Source: Chaetoderma sp. LZ-2023a (taxonomy: Eukaryota; Mollusca; Caudofoveata; Chaetodermatida; Chaetodermatidae). From it: a stretch of 64,000 nt of DNA. Each line of letters begins with the position of its first letter. Positions within the stretch are counted from its first letter, which is position 1. Where the stretch lies: assembly GCA_034401795.1 (NCBI GenBank), contig CM067367.1, forward strand, positions 80,658,674-80,722,673, in the 5' to 3' direction. Positions 44,378 through 56,700 of the stretch are shown here, piece after piece. Made by a program: the position numbers and the translations under genes. The notes under the pieces are model-generated. The model was not told the DNA's origin. It did not search any database and saw nothing but the letters and a program-made list of their open reading frames with translations.

Positions 44378-45021
44378 CTTGTTGATTGTTTATTTACATT
44401 TACAATTTTTGTACAGAATTACTCTTGCCGACATGGTTATTAGTAAAGTGAAATTCTAACCTGAAATGGAAACGAAATGAAATAAAGTACCAGGGCCCGG
44501 TTTCGCGAAACTTCTTAAGTCTAGTAATTTGCTTAGCTCGTAGTTATTTTCTTAAATAAACCTAGTCAGATAAATATGGCTGCCATGAGAAACAACATTC
44601 GATAAAATTCATGATTCACCCTGAAAGAATATTCAGGGATCGGCAGAATCCGCTTGACATGTGTTATGCGCATAAAATACTGTCCCAGTATCGTTCATGT
44701 CATTGACTATCATTTTCAGCCAATTTAGAAAGACCACAAAGCGATCTAATACGGAATTTTTAACGTCGTAATCAATGCTATTTTAGCATTAATGAACATC
44801 CCATTATGACGTCATAATGGTGAAACGTCACAGGTATAGTCACTCATATTCCGGGCAAGTTCTTTTTGCATTTTCCCGGCGTAGCGTTAACTATGCCACA
44901 AATCCATACACTCATGTTTTTCACTGGTATAGTGGCATATGAAATTTAAAAAAATAACACTATATAGGCTCTAATAATAAATTAAATGCGTAACCACTGT
45001 TACTGCTGTAGTACTCCTGGT
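44378..45021. promoter_or_regulatory. Presumed INTS8 5' UTR and promoter region
   Basis: This is the sequence directly upstream of the INTS8 start codon. No TATA box stands out. A 20-bp perfect palindrome at 44801-44820 contains TGACGTCA, a CRE/ATF consensus, about 430 bases upstream of the ATG. The transcription start cannot be placed from the sequence. Confidence 0.4.
44801..44820. promoter_or_regulatory. CRE-like palindrome TGACGTCA
   Basis: CCATTATGACGTCATAATGG is a perfect 20-bp palindrome centred on the CREB/ATF site. Its position upstream of INTS8 makes a regulatory role possible but unproven. Confidence 0.35.

Positions 45022-45061
<40 letters not shown>
45022..45061. repeat. (AAT)n microsatellite, LINE tail
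   Basis: About 13 TAA/AAT units form the 3' tail of the LINE on the minus strand. Confidence 0.9.
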
Positions 45062-45141
45062 GTACACTTATATGGCGCAAAACTCCACGCGAAAGGCGTG
45101 CTCTATGCGCTTACAAAACGACGAAAAACGCAGATTTTAAG

Positions 45142-46912
45142 TTAACAGTTTTGACGACATTGGCTAAAAAGGATGGTTTTTAGTCTGCGCTTAAACGAGG
45201 CCAATGTAGGACAGGATTTAACATCGAGTGGAAGCAAGTTCCATTCGATTGCAGCTGCGTATGAAAATGTTTTAGACCCATAGGATGCCATACGTACGGG
45301 TTGGAGGAACATTCAATTAATTTTAGTTCTCAGATCTTAGTGATCGTCCAGGAATGTATGGCACTGTTAGTTCGGAAAGGTATGAAGGAGCAGTTCCCGC
45401 TCTACACTGGTACGTCAGACAAAGAATTTTGAAGCGAATTCTTTATTCGATCGGTAACCAGTGTAAAGCTGTCAAAATAGGAGAGATTCGTGCATATTTG
45501 GGACAGCGTGAAATAATCCTGGCAGCAGTGTTTTGAATTGCCTGCAGTTTATTGATGAGCACCTTTGGGGCACCCATCAATAAACTGTTGCAATAGTCTA
45601 AACGAGATGTTACAGTGGCTAACACAAGTTTTATGGTGGCCTCTTTGGTTAGGAATTTCCTGATTCTACTTATGTTTCGTAATTGCAAGTAGCATAATTT
45701 ACATAGGTAATTTACATGGTTTTCCATGGTTATCTCACTGTCTAGCCATACACCCAAATCTTTGACAGAGTTAGACACCTGAATTGAGCTGCAGCCGATA
45801 GTTACGCTATCTATTTGAGACTTCACACGCCTATTTGCAGGACCTATTAGGAGAGCTTCTGTCTTATCATCATTCAATTTTAACATATTTGATGTCATCC
45901 ACTCTTTTATGTCACTGCAACAGTGTGATAGTTGTTCAGCGGCTACGCCCGCATCACCTGCGGATGATAGGAAGCTATTTATCACTTGTGTGTCATCCGC
46001 GTAGAAGTGGTGAAGAAGACCATGACATTCGATGATTGAGCCAAGCGGTTTAGTGTACAGAGTAAATAGCACAGGGCCCAGTATTGAGCCCTGAGGCACG
46101 CCACACTTACGTTCAACCGAATCGGAGTAGTTACCATTTACATAGACCGTTTGATATATATATCTGCTAGGTAAGACTAAAACCAGTTTGACACACTTCC
46201 TCTTATTCCGAATTCGTTTTGAGGCCGTGATAAGAGATTCTGGTGGTCACTAGTGTCAAAGGCTGCACTAAGATCGAGAAGTAGCAGTAATGCTACATTG
46301 CCGTTATCAACGGAACAGCGGAGATCATTTAAGACTCTACGTCTCTGTGCTGTGACCATGTCGATAGGGAGATTGGAAAGGTTCGTAGAGATTGTTACTG
46401 TTTACATGATCAGAAAGTCGTTCACATGCAGCCCTTTCAACCAGCTTTGACATAAACGATAAATTGGATACAGGCGTGTAGTTCTTTAGGTTATCTTTGT
46501 CAAGGCCAGCGTTTTTCAACAGCGGATTGACCAAGGCACGCTTAAAAGTTGTCGGCACAATCCCCGATTCCAAACTGGAGTTTATGATTGAAGTAATGGT
46601 AGGTAGTAGTATATCAATGTTCTCTAGTAGCAATTTCGTGGGAATTGGATCAAGTGCACAATTTGTTGACTTGGAGCTACGTAGTAATAGCAACACGTCG
46701 CATTCAGAGAATGGCTCGAGACGGTCAAGCTAGTCATGGCATGGTGTAGATGAGACGCAGCTTAGTTTAACGGAATCTGACAGACTATATAGTTCATTAC
46801 GAATAACTTCGATTTTGTCAGTGAAGAAGTGTGCAAACGACTGGACAAGTTGCATAGGATCACTAAAATTGGGAAGCGATGAGTCAGTTTTCTTGCCCAT
46901 CAGATCAAACAT
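45142..46912 (-). pseudogene. LINE reverse transcriptase and C-terminal domain, broken
   Basis: RT segments: ALDPIPTKLLLEN and NYTPVSNLSFMSKLVE (46696-46337 frame), LLLLDLSAAFDT (frame-shifted), then PQGSILGPVLFTLY and the catalytic FYADDTQ, and VKDLGVWLDS (46099-45443 frame). A TAG at 46730 and a TAA at 45440 interrupt the frame, and two compensating shifts lie between 46337 and 46177. The domain continues past the TAA with APSYLSELTVPY and ends NLLPLDVKSCPTLASFKRRL. The strictly conserved ADD is kept. Confidence 0.88.
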
Positions 46913-48231
46913 TAGTTTGTATAGAGCCTTTGAGTTGGATTCACTGGCTACTATTTTATCATTGAGGGATACACCTTTAGCTCTGGCGATAGTATTAGAA
47001 ACGCAGTTTCTAGCAGAGCAATAGATTTGTCGGTGTATCTCTAGACGAGTTTTTCTCCATCTGCGCTCGGCTATTCTCCTACCTGCTTTGGCTTTAGCTA
47101 CCTCTGGCGTGAAGAGCCACGTCGATACCTGCCTCTGTGAGATTGTTTTAGGCGTTCTGGAGCATGTTAATCCAGAATTTCTAATAACTCGGAATTATAA
47201 AGTTTTGCTAGGTCATCGCAGTTAGATGGAGGGTGTTGCTTTACATTTGAGTTCTCAAGATCATCACGGAAAGCACTAGTGTCGATTTTCTTGATATTCC
47301 TACAGAGCACTGATACCTTAGGAGGGGAGGGCCTGTGTGCATTGAGACGTAATGTTATTAAGTAGTGATCTGACATTTGCAGGTCAGTTACTGTCACACT
47401 TTGAACACAATCCTCAGAGTCAGGACAAATTACCCAATCAAGGGTGTGACCCAGTCGATGTGTTGGTTCATTTACCAGTTGGTAACGGTTATGATTTGAC
47501 AGAGTGGTTAGCATCTTTTTAGTATCGCTGATGTCCTTGTTATCGAAATGAATATTTATATCACCAAGAAGGATTAGTCTACCGCTATGAATACAAATTT
47601 GATCTAGTAAACTAGCGATATCTTCGTGGAACATAGCAATCGTCAATTTTTTTTTTTTTTGAAGGAGGAGAGCGGTATAAACACACGAAACAAGTCGATA
47701 TGTCATCATGTGTAAAAACAAATTCCAGAGTTTCAACTGATCGATACGTTGGAAGCGAATCAACACAAACTTTGATTTTCAAGTATTGTCTATAAATGAC
47801 CGCAATACCACCACCTTTTGATGCTCTAGGACAGTGTTCAAAGTGGTAACCATCAGGAGTGATAGCTGCTATTGTGGATTCGTCACTAACCTTGTTTCTG
47901 CATGACCGAGCATTCCACAGGGAAACATTTAATGTTGTTGAAATAGGTCTTGGATGGATCTGAAGCAAACCGTTCCGTTGCGGCTTTTTGTGTGTAGAAA
48001 TTACATTATGCTGGATCTGAAGCAGACCGTTCCGTTGCGGCTTTTTGTGTGTAGAAATTACGTTATGCCTGACTCTGCAAGCTCGCCGGCCGCGTATTGT
48101 TACTGGATCGAAGCATATTCCATTTTTGCGAAGCGAGCGGAATGAGTTTTTCTCAAGTCGGCGGAGTGAGCTGTTGTTCAGCACTGATTGTTGAATGGCG
48201 TACAGTTCCGAGGCCGTATAGCTAGGCATTG
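46913..48231 (-). pseudogene. LINE apurinic-type endonuclease region, broken
   Basis: An ATG near 48231 (MPSYTASEL) begins a frame with LWNARSCRNKV, then DGYHFEHCPRASKGGGIAVIY. After a frame change at an A-tract (47646-47659) it continues with RLILLGDINIHFDN, LDWVICP and SDHYLI, the D and H motifs of APE-type LINE endonucleases. The TETW-type segment expected between NKV and DGY is missing, which indicates an internal deletion of the catalytic Glu region. Confidence 0.83.
47955..48068. repeat. In-frame 57-bp tandem duplication in LINE ORF
   Basis: Two 57-bp units begin TGGATCTGAAGCA at 47955 and 48012 and differ by few bases. In the minus-strand frame each adds 19 residues containing HNVISTHKKPQRNGLLQI. 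Confidence 0.88.
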
Positions 48232-48448
48232 TTACACACGCAGATTCGGACAATGAACACCAAGGCCTATTCTCTGAGCACTTTCCATATAACCCGATCG
48301 CTAATGGCCGACTGTATTTATAATGGTAGCTATTTGAGCCAAATCTTTCAATGCTCGTAATAAACAATCCAAAAGTAACAATATACATCCAAGATGACAG
48401 ACGAGATCTAGAATCAGTTATGCACATGATAACACTTTCATATCGCAA

Positions 48449-49514
48449 AGTTACTCAAAACAGTGAAAATTAAGCCTAATTCACAAGAGAAATTACTATT
48501 GCAGCCATACATTGGCGCATGCTTATTCTAGCCGTGCCTCCGAATTAGTAATCATTTCATGAATTAATCAATTACATTTGAACATTTTGATTCGTGTAAA
48601 AACAAATAAATTCTAAAAAAAACATCGAACTATATATAGTAGTGTTCCCGTCGGATAATTGTCTGGCTTATCCACCACTTTCCCATATCTGTTAGACTTA
48701 ATTACCCAATCACAAATCCCCATCACTTTCCTCAGCTTTGACCTTTTTGGCCCCGCACCTACCCCATGCAAAGGGGCATGTAACAATTTGGTTGGAGTTC
48801 ACCAAATGCTTTCAGAGGAGAAAGAGTGGTGGAAGGAATGCTTATGATATTTGACCTTTTGACCCCATCCACCACCCCCACCCCCCAGCCACACACACTC
48901 ACCCATCACGGGTTGCAGCCCGCAATAAATTCATGTATCATCTCACAATCTGCAATCATATTCGACCGCGATAATCCCGTATTATTTCTTACAATCACTA
49001 GACACACGTGTACCAATCGAATCGGCATGTAGGTTTAGGGAATAATAATACTTTTCTTACCCGATAGTCTGTCCATCATGCCAGAATTTCCATAGGCCAG
49101 AGTCGGAAAACTCGATCAACTACCCACAGGGGTTAAATTTTCAAAAAGAACCGCGGAGCGGAGGCAAGTAAAAATGTAGCCTCTCAATCATTAATGATAT
49201 GGGTAACCCATAACAAATTTTGTTGAATTCCTGTGAATCGTTTTCGAGGAGATAATCAGATGGGCAGATTGACATACGGACAGACGGACGGGTGAAGACG
49301 ATTTTAATATCCCTGGAGGGATTTTCTTCAAACCATTTCCCCCAAAACGTGTGGGGATAATAATGCACACATTTTAGGAATATATGGCATATACCTACGC
49401 TGCTGATGTCCATCGTCCATCCATCCGTCATCCGTCCGTCGTCCATCCATGATGTGTTACAATCGAATTTGAGCGCAGACACATGCCCGCCTGCCCGCCT
49501 GCCCGCCAGCCCAC
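48449..49514. other. Non-coding, dispersed repeat fragments
   Basis: Contains phrases (TGGGTAACCCATAACAAATT, TTGAATTCCTGTGAATCG) related to the 156-bp repeat at 27506. No gene is recognised. Confidence 0.45.
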
Positions 49515-49814
<300 letters not shown>

Positions 49815-51200
49815 CTTGTTGCACGGCATAATTCCCAACTTTCTTCGAAAAATGTTGCGATAATATATAACAATGATATATTTTCATTAGATGAGGTGAA
49901 AATTGACGCTTACATTACAATATACTAGTCTGACAAAACGTGCGTTAGCTATCCTACAATTTAGTGAATTAATCAGCTAATCTTGTCTCATTTTAAAGGC
50001 ATGAATTTGTAGATACAGTGTGTACGACAGTTCCAGATTATCGGCAGTTTCGGATCACTATGTTTTAGTCATCAATAAAATTCTTTGGAATCCGGCTTAA
50101 TAGATTTAATATTTTGTTATGTTTTTCAATAACTTCAGTTATTGAGGAGGAAGAAACATAAAAATGTGTATATCAATGTGTCAGATTTCCAGCATTTGAT
50201 TCAATAAATCATCTGTCGCGATTAACCACCCTTATAGTCGAAACGAAAACAAGCTCATCTCTCATAGCGGTATGCCGAAAGTGCTTCTATAGACAGCACA
50301 TGTTTGTATGTCAATGATATTTATCATATTCTTGTTTTTTGCCTTCTGAAAACATGACGATGGAATAAGACTGTTTTCGAAAATATTATTTTATGGTCCT
50401 CAATCTGACAGTTCAAATGACTGGATCCGGAACTACCCAAAGTGATAGGAATTGACGTATTCGGTCAACTCACTCTATTGTGAAATTCTTTGAAGGGTAA
50501 AACTCACACTAAATCATTTTTATATTTGTATAAAGCACAAATGTGGATCATCAAAATCTAATCTGTTTGGTTTAAAATATTCTATAAATATATAATTCAC
50601 AGGAACTATTTTTAGGTAGTGATCCAAAACAGCGTGAAAAAACTATAATATATTTATAATAAACAGATTGCTGAAACACCGAGAAGAATTATATTGCTTA
50701 TTTGCAATTGTGTGTTATAGCAGTATCGATTAGTGCGACGTCGTAATGTTCGGAATGGAACTGAATAGGGGTGAGCCCATTGAGGCTGGATTTCCACATA
50801 CAGATACAGATAATGGCTCAATGATAATAAGCAGTGCATACGTCATCCAATAGCTGTGAGCGGTGTGAGACTATGATGTTATATTTATGACGTCACAATG
50901 ACCTCTGTGATTTTACAACAATCTCACAAAATGCGAAAAATACGCTGTAATGAAAACTAGGCAATGACGGGTCATGACCAATATAAATCACATAGAAAAG
51001 GCTTTCCTTGACTGAAAGCAACTGTTTATCAGAGCCGTGGTAAAACTCGGATTTACGTCATGGTATAGGCTTAATGGTACCAGACTCCCCGTCCTTTCTC
51101 TTGCGATTCCTTGCTTAAGAGTTTGCTAAACTAAGCAAATCACGTTTTGAGCTTAGCGCGTTTCGAGAAACACCTTAAGATTTTTTGCCCGGCTCAGCTC
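49815..51200. other. Non-coding, no gene recognised
   Basis: AT-rich. A GGCAAAAAATCTTAAGGTGT-type motif, inverted near 51140-51190, resembles CTTCTTAAGTCTAGTAATTT near 44510, a dispersed repeat. Nothing else is supported. Confidence 0.45.
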
Positions 51201-52108
51201 AGCACTAAATTACTAATTATGTCTAGCGTACACTTGTCATTATTTACTAGCTGTCACCTACTATAGTCTACAAAGTAAGCCGCCAAGCGATTGCCTATAA
51301 TTGACCGACCGGACAATCAGCTACATCGTTTCATTTTGGTTTGCAAATCCCATTTTACAATTGATGCAAGCAAATACTGACGTTAATTGTCGAGCTTGAT
51401 TCTGTTATATTAAAATTAAGTACCGTGCCTTTTGTTTTAAAATGTTCTAAACTTATGTCTTCCAAATTTAAATGTGGAAGATATCGATCCAGTGCCGATG
51501 TTATGAAGCCATCTTTCAGTTAGCTCCTTTAAATGCGGATGCTTCTGAGGATCTTTCCATGATAGTTTCTATTACTGCAAGCCCATGCTTGACATGCGAA
51601 CATGTTGCGATTTAACCATCTCATGCCAGCACTGGCCTCTGCAATCGTCAAGTTGAGGACGCAGGTCAAGAGGCTATTTTTGAGAATTTACAACTAAAAC
51701 GACTGTCTCAGTAACAGAGCCAGCCATTTCAGTGGTCAATTTTCAAAAATAGTCTTGGCTTGGCCTGTAAATGGACATTCAATAAGGAAATATTCTGATT
51801 TTCCTGACAGAATTTGGTCAATAAAGGGTTAATTAATATTCGGCCTTCATAACGCGAAGTAAACAGGTAAATCTAAATCGCTGGCGATATTTTGCTGGTG
51901 TGTCGTCGATGTCATAATCTCGCAGTTTCTCGCTCTCGTTGCAAGAAAATGGATCCGCCCGAGGAGTAACGTTTTCGAGCGTTTTGGGCATATTCATTTT
52001 ATTATTTCTCGGCAATGGAACAGTGTATTTTATTTTTTTGCTGCAACTATTTCGGATTATTGTATATTTTTAGTTGACTTATTTCCGATTTTCACTGGAA
52101 TTTCCCTT
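51201..52108. repeat. Segmental tandem duplication, copy 1
   Basis: Begins AGCACTAAATTACTAATTAT and ends at CACTGGAATTTCCCTT. It is repeated at 52910-53549 in the same orientation, offset about 1.7 kb. Copy 1 has an extra 235 bp (about 51425-51659). A family-A MITE (51612-51832) lies inside. Confidence 0.85.
51612..51832. mobile_element. Family-A MITE inside duplicated segment
   Basis: Left TTAACCATCTCATGCCAG, right TTTGGTCAATAAAGGGTTAA, hairpin apex CTGTCTCAGTAACAGAGCCAG. Confidence 0.72.
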
Positions 52109-52909
52109 CTTAAAGGGGTATTCCACTGGGGTATTTTATGCATCTGGCGTAAAGTACTCATTCTCCGCATTAATTTGAGACCAAGAGCACAATTTTATGC
52201 CAACAAATAAAGAAATATCCTCAATTTAAATTGCTAACGTAACCAGTAGATAGAGGCACCATTTTGGACAAGCTGCTGACGTCACCGACACACCTCCTCT
52301 CTTTGCCCGATTGAGGATAGCCATGACCAGGGGAGGTAAATCTTGCATCTCGTGGATAATTAGCGTACTGCCTAAACAACTGACACCTTGCCACAGTGTT
52401 TGAAGGAAATTAAAGTGCAATTAGTGTCCCAATGATCGCGCCAGTCATTGTAGTGCTAAATTGTCAAAAATTGTTTTCCTATGGGAAATTTCTATTTTAA
52501 AAAAACATTGAAGGGGTATGCCAGGAGCATGTTTGTAATCAACCAGCTACAACAAATTCTTGAAAAATATGTTAGTTGAATAAATGATGAAAGTAATTTC
52601 TCTGAAAGCTGTTGCTATTGCAACTTCTGCTTCTAGTCAAATTCCAGTTTCAAAATATTCAACAGGCAGTATATATGGGTCAACATTTTAAAATTTGGGA
52701 TCAATTAGTCAACCCTTTCAAGGACAGAAAAGCAGAAAACTTAAATTTGCCCTACATAGGCCTATTGTGTGAAACTAATTAGTTTGGAAGCTACTGCAAC
52801 ATAACTCCAAGCAAATTTAATTCGCAATATTCAACGCTCTGCACAATTATTTTAAAATTGGGAGTAAACGTTGCAAATGATTAACAACGCTGGATTTCAA
52901 TAGTGTGAA
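52109..52909. other. Spacer between segmental copies with MITE relics
   Basis: A decayed family-A right arm lies near 52430-52490 and family-B relics (TTTCAAAATATTCAACAG at about 52650, similar at 52760-52840). No gene. Confidence 0.5.
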
Positions 52910-53549
52910 AGCACTAAATTACTAATTATGTCTAACGTACACTTGTCATTATTTACTAGCTGTCACCTACTATAGTCTACGAAGTAAGCCGCCAAGCGAT
53001 TGCCTATAATTGACCGACCGGACAATCAGCGACATCGTTTCCTTTTGGTTTGCAAATCCCATTTTACAATTGATGCAACCAAATACTGACGTTAATTGTC
53101 GAGCTTGATTCGCAGGTCAAGAGGCTATTTTTGAGAATTTACAACTAAAACGTAACAGACCCAGTCATTCCAGTGGTCAAGTTTGAAAAATAGTCTTCGC
53201 TTGGCCTGCAAATGGACATTCAATAAGGAAATATTCTGATTTTACTGACAGAATTTGGTCAATAAAGAGTTAATTAATATTCGGATTTATAACGCGAAGT
53301 AAACAGGCAAATCTAAATCGCTGGCGATATTTTGCTGGTGTGTCGTCGATGTCATAATCTCGCGGTTTCTCGCTCTCGTTGCGAGAAAATGGATGCGCCC
53401 GAGGAATCACATTTTCGAGAGTTTTGGGCATATTCATTTTGTTATCTCTCGGCAATGGAACAGTGTATTTTATTTTTTTTGCTGCAACTATTTCGGATTA
53501 TTGTATATTTTTAGTTGACTTATTCCTGATTTTCACTGGAATTTCCCTT
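52910..53549. repeat. Segmental tandem duplication, copy 2
   Basis: Matches copy 1 closely on both sides of a deletion joining GAGCTTGATTC to GCAGGTCAAGAGG. It retains the family-A hairpin without its left end. Confidence 0.85.
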
Positions 53550-53961
53550 TAAGTGATATATTACTGATCCGTCTGTCCATTCATCAAACCACTCATCGAT
53601 CCGTCCGTTCGTCTGTCCATCTGTTCATCACATTTCCGATAAAGCTGCCTAAATTTTAGCTATAAATGGTAGTGGCTCACTTGTTTCAGTCCTTTTTGAT
53701 AGTTGGTGTGGTGCATAATGAACTAATTACATTCAGCTTAATTGTTTTCAAGATGTATAAATAATCATGTTTGATTTAATACTTTTTCTGATCAAATTCA
53801 AGGATTACATGAATTCTACTTATAATTTGAATAACCTCATTCACGTCTTCTGTTGGCATTTAATTAGAAAAAGTAATGGCTTAATCAGCGCGGCTTTGAT
53901 CAAAGCGTGAGCGTGTGTGCCGCCGACACACGCGCATCTGCATGTGTGCGTGTTGTAGCTC

Positions 53962-54023
53962 GGGGTGGGGTGGGGTGGGGTGGGGGGGGGGGAGGTGGTG
54001 GGAGGGGGGGGGGGGGGTTGGGG
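53962..54023 (+). repeat. G-rich tract with quadruplex potential
   Basis: Repeated GGGGT followed by runs of 10 and 14 G, 62 bp on the plus strand. Many G-tracts of four or more could form G-quadruplexes, and the run is also prone to assembly error. Confidence 0.85.
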
Positions 54024-54079
54024 GCGTATGTGCTGGTCCGTTATGTTGTTCTGCTCCATTGCACCACATGTACAGGATG

Positions 54080-56290
54080 CGCGGGAGGGCTGGTTAGCTA
54101 CAGTTCTCGGTGTTATGGATCCCATATCATGACTCTCCGGAAGGTACAAAGACTGGCTTCTAAAGACCAGCTTCTAGAGCCGGTGGAACAATTATGTTCC
54201 AGTGGGGCCATGCGACCATTGCCGCCGAGATTGAACCTCACGGTCTCATCCCAACTATTGGTGTCACCTATACAACAGTCCATAACTTAATTTAGTGGTC
54301 TGGACATGATAATAAATCAAAAATATATCACTAAGCAAACAATGGTACTCGTTTGCTAGTAGACGAGAGAAAGTATACAGTACGTAGAACTAAGTTGGTG
54401 TCTTGTTTACGCAAGCTCGTCAGAGGTACCTCACAGATCCGTATATATCCGAGAGATATGCCTGCAAGGGAGCATCCTAACGAGGCTACTTATATAGTTT
54501 AATATAAACCATTATACCCCTAACAAAATAACATTGTTGCGAGAGGAAAGTGCATCGTGCAGGCCTCCGTTACAGGTAAATGCATTCAATGCCGAAGCGA
54601 AGGAAGAGAGCTGGCAAAAAGGGCCATGGCGCTCTCTTGTAGTGTGTGTCAACCTCGTGAAGTTATACTTAATTGTGATGCACGCTGGGTTACGTGAAGA
54701 CGGGGTGGATGATTTCCGAAGAATTCAAAGGCCACCATCTTCTGTAGGTCCAAAGATACTGTATTGGTAGTTGCCGCTGTATGTATGCGGGCCTTCTGCT
54801 AAATTCTAACCTACCATTTAGTTGTTAGATTCGCTTCCAAGCTTTGGCTGCAAGTGGCAGGGATTCATACCTATCTTTTGACAAAAGAGTCTAACTGGCG
54901 AAGATGCCCGGTTACCTGAAGGTCACCCCATATGGCATCTCCCTCAGAGAGGACATGTTACGGAGTGACAGTTTCAGATTCATATAACAATCCAGTTACA
55001 TATCACGCTGCAACCACATGGAGCATCACTAGGACAAGTTACCATTCACATAAGCAATTTAGAAAGTGCATGAGTATTTTATGGTGGGGAATAAGAGGCA
55101 GATATCCATCCTTAGTCATGGGAAGGAGATTCACGGTGGATATTCGTCTCTCTTACCCCCAACGTAAAGATAGATCAGTTGCCAAAACTTGCTTATGTGA
55201 AAAGTAACCCTTGTCCTGTGACGTTGTATGTGGGTATGGCGCAAGATGTCCAGATTCTCACCCAGCTCGGAGATCCTGCAAAATAACATGTATGCACGCT
55301 GTCTCCAGTATTGATGTCTTAGGACATCCGTTCTCACTGACAGCCGTATCTAAAGCTAGGTAGGCGCCCGCCATTTGCGACCTAAAATAGTTCTTGTCTC
55401 TAAAAATAAATGTTAGGTTTGGCATTGAAGAAGGCCCGCATAAATAAAAGCAGCAAATACTAATTCAGCATACTTGAAACTACATAAGACGGTGTCGTGG
55501 GAATCCCACCAGAATCACTCGTCGCATCTTCACGTAAAACAGCACGCAACATTATAGTCATAATTTCACTAGGTATGGTCTTTTCTTTATAACATTTTGG
55601 TTGAATATTAGTTCGGGCCCCTTTCTGGCCAATGCTCTTCTCCCGCTTTAAGCGATGGCGGCATTGTTCTGTGACGGAGGCCCGCGCGAGGCACTTGCCT
55701 CTCGCAAGAATTCAGTGACGATGGCTCGTGCGAGGCTACTACTTCTCACCCAAAACTAGCACCAGGAGTAATGCCCGCGTGAGGCACATAACCTTTCGAC
55801 ACTATAAAAGATGATTTTCTTTCCTTTCACCTTAGAGTTATAATAACTTATGTTAAGTTAAATAGTAATCTCGTGTACGGGAGCCTCCCTTGTGGGGATA
55901 CCTCTGCGGACATGCGAGTCTGTGTTGTACCTCCGGGAGTCCCGCATTTAAAAGTTCATCAGGCTGTCTCATTGTCTTGTATTTTCGTATGCTCATTTTA
56001 TTATCTAGCATACTTGATGGTCTGTTTAGGTAAAACTATTGTATAGACTTATTTTAGTTAGGTCACCAAATCAAATATTGTAAGACCATAGATCACGAAA
56101 TTGCTATGGACAGGCATACCGGTGACACAAACTCTTGGGATGAGACCGTTGTGTTTAATGTTCGCGACAATGGTCGCATGGCCCCACCGGAATGATTGAG
56201 TTCCACCGGCCTTAGGAGCCGGTCTTTGTTACCCGTAGGGCAGTATCGCACGTGATCCGTAACCCCGATACCGGAAGCTAGCCAACGTCA
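54080..56290. mobile_element. ~2.2-kb fold-back (long inverted repeat) element of unknown family
   Basis: Two ~1-kb arms are inverted around about 55121. Matching blocks are 54103-54290 with 56100-56270, 54500-54870 with 55340-55740, and 55041-55120 with 55121-55201. The innermost arms are TTCACATAAGCAA and TTGCTTATGTGAA. Shared phrases include GGAGGCC(C/T)GC and CAATGGTCGCATGGCCCCAC. No transposase or RT is recognisable, and the arms are diverged, so the structure is old. A single-arm copy is at 60040-60815. Confidence 0.7.
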
Positions 56291-56540
56291 TCACTCATTG
56301 TGTACATGCAACGCAGCGAGTCGACACTGCACACCTGAACGGCCCGACACTACCCAGCGAGCTACATATGGATGACAACTGATGTATGGATATATGGATG
56401 GGTGGATGGATGAAAACTTATGTACTTTATCAGTACTGATATACTGAAGTATTTATAAAACGAACACGAGAGTTATTAATTAAAAACTGTTATGGAAATA
56501 AAAGAAACAAGATCAGATTGCGTCAAATGAATGATTAAAC
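56291..56540. other. Non-coding spacer
   Basis: Includes short GGAT/GGTG runs near 56390-56415. No gene. Confidence 0.45.
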
Positions 56541-56543
56541 GTG

Positions 56544-56591
<48 letters not shown>

Positions 56592-56607
56592 TTCGTTCGT
56601 TCGTTCG

Positions 56608-56655
<48 letters not shown>

Positions 56656-56700
56656 TGGGTGGGTGGGTGGGTGGGTGGGTGGATGGATGAAATGGCAGAT
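56541..56700. repeat. (GCGT)n then (GGGT)n microsatellite
   Basis: (GTGC)n with a (GTTC)4 interruption at 56590-56606, changing to GGGT repeats at about 56656 and then GGAT. It is the complement type of the ACGC array at 49515. Confidence 0.95.

Larger units (their letters stand above)
45022..48448 (-). mobile_element. CR1/L2-like LINE with ATT-repeat tail
   Basis: Minus-strand non-LTR retrotransposon. It has a 5' endonuclease, a reverse transcriptase, a C-terminal domain ending at 45142, a short 3' UTR with TAAGCGCATAGAGC and GGCGCCATATAA-like tail motifs, then (ATT)n at 45061-45022. A microsatellite 3' end and this motif order are typical of the L2/CR1 group. The copy is broken by stops and frameshifts but nearly complete; the 5' boundary is uncertain. 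Confidence 0.85.

Noticed and set aside
53841..54290. Gly- or Pro-rich frames around 53.9-54.2 kb
   Set aside because: Artefacts of the G-rich tract.
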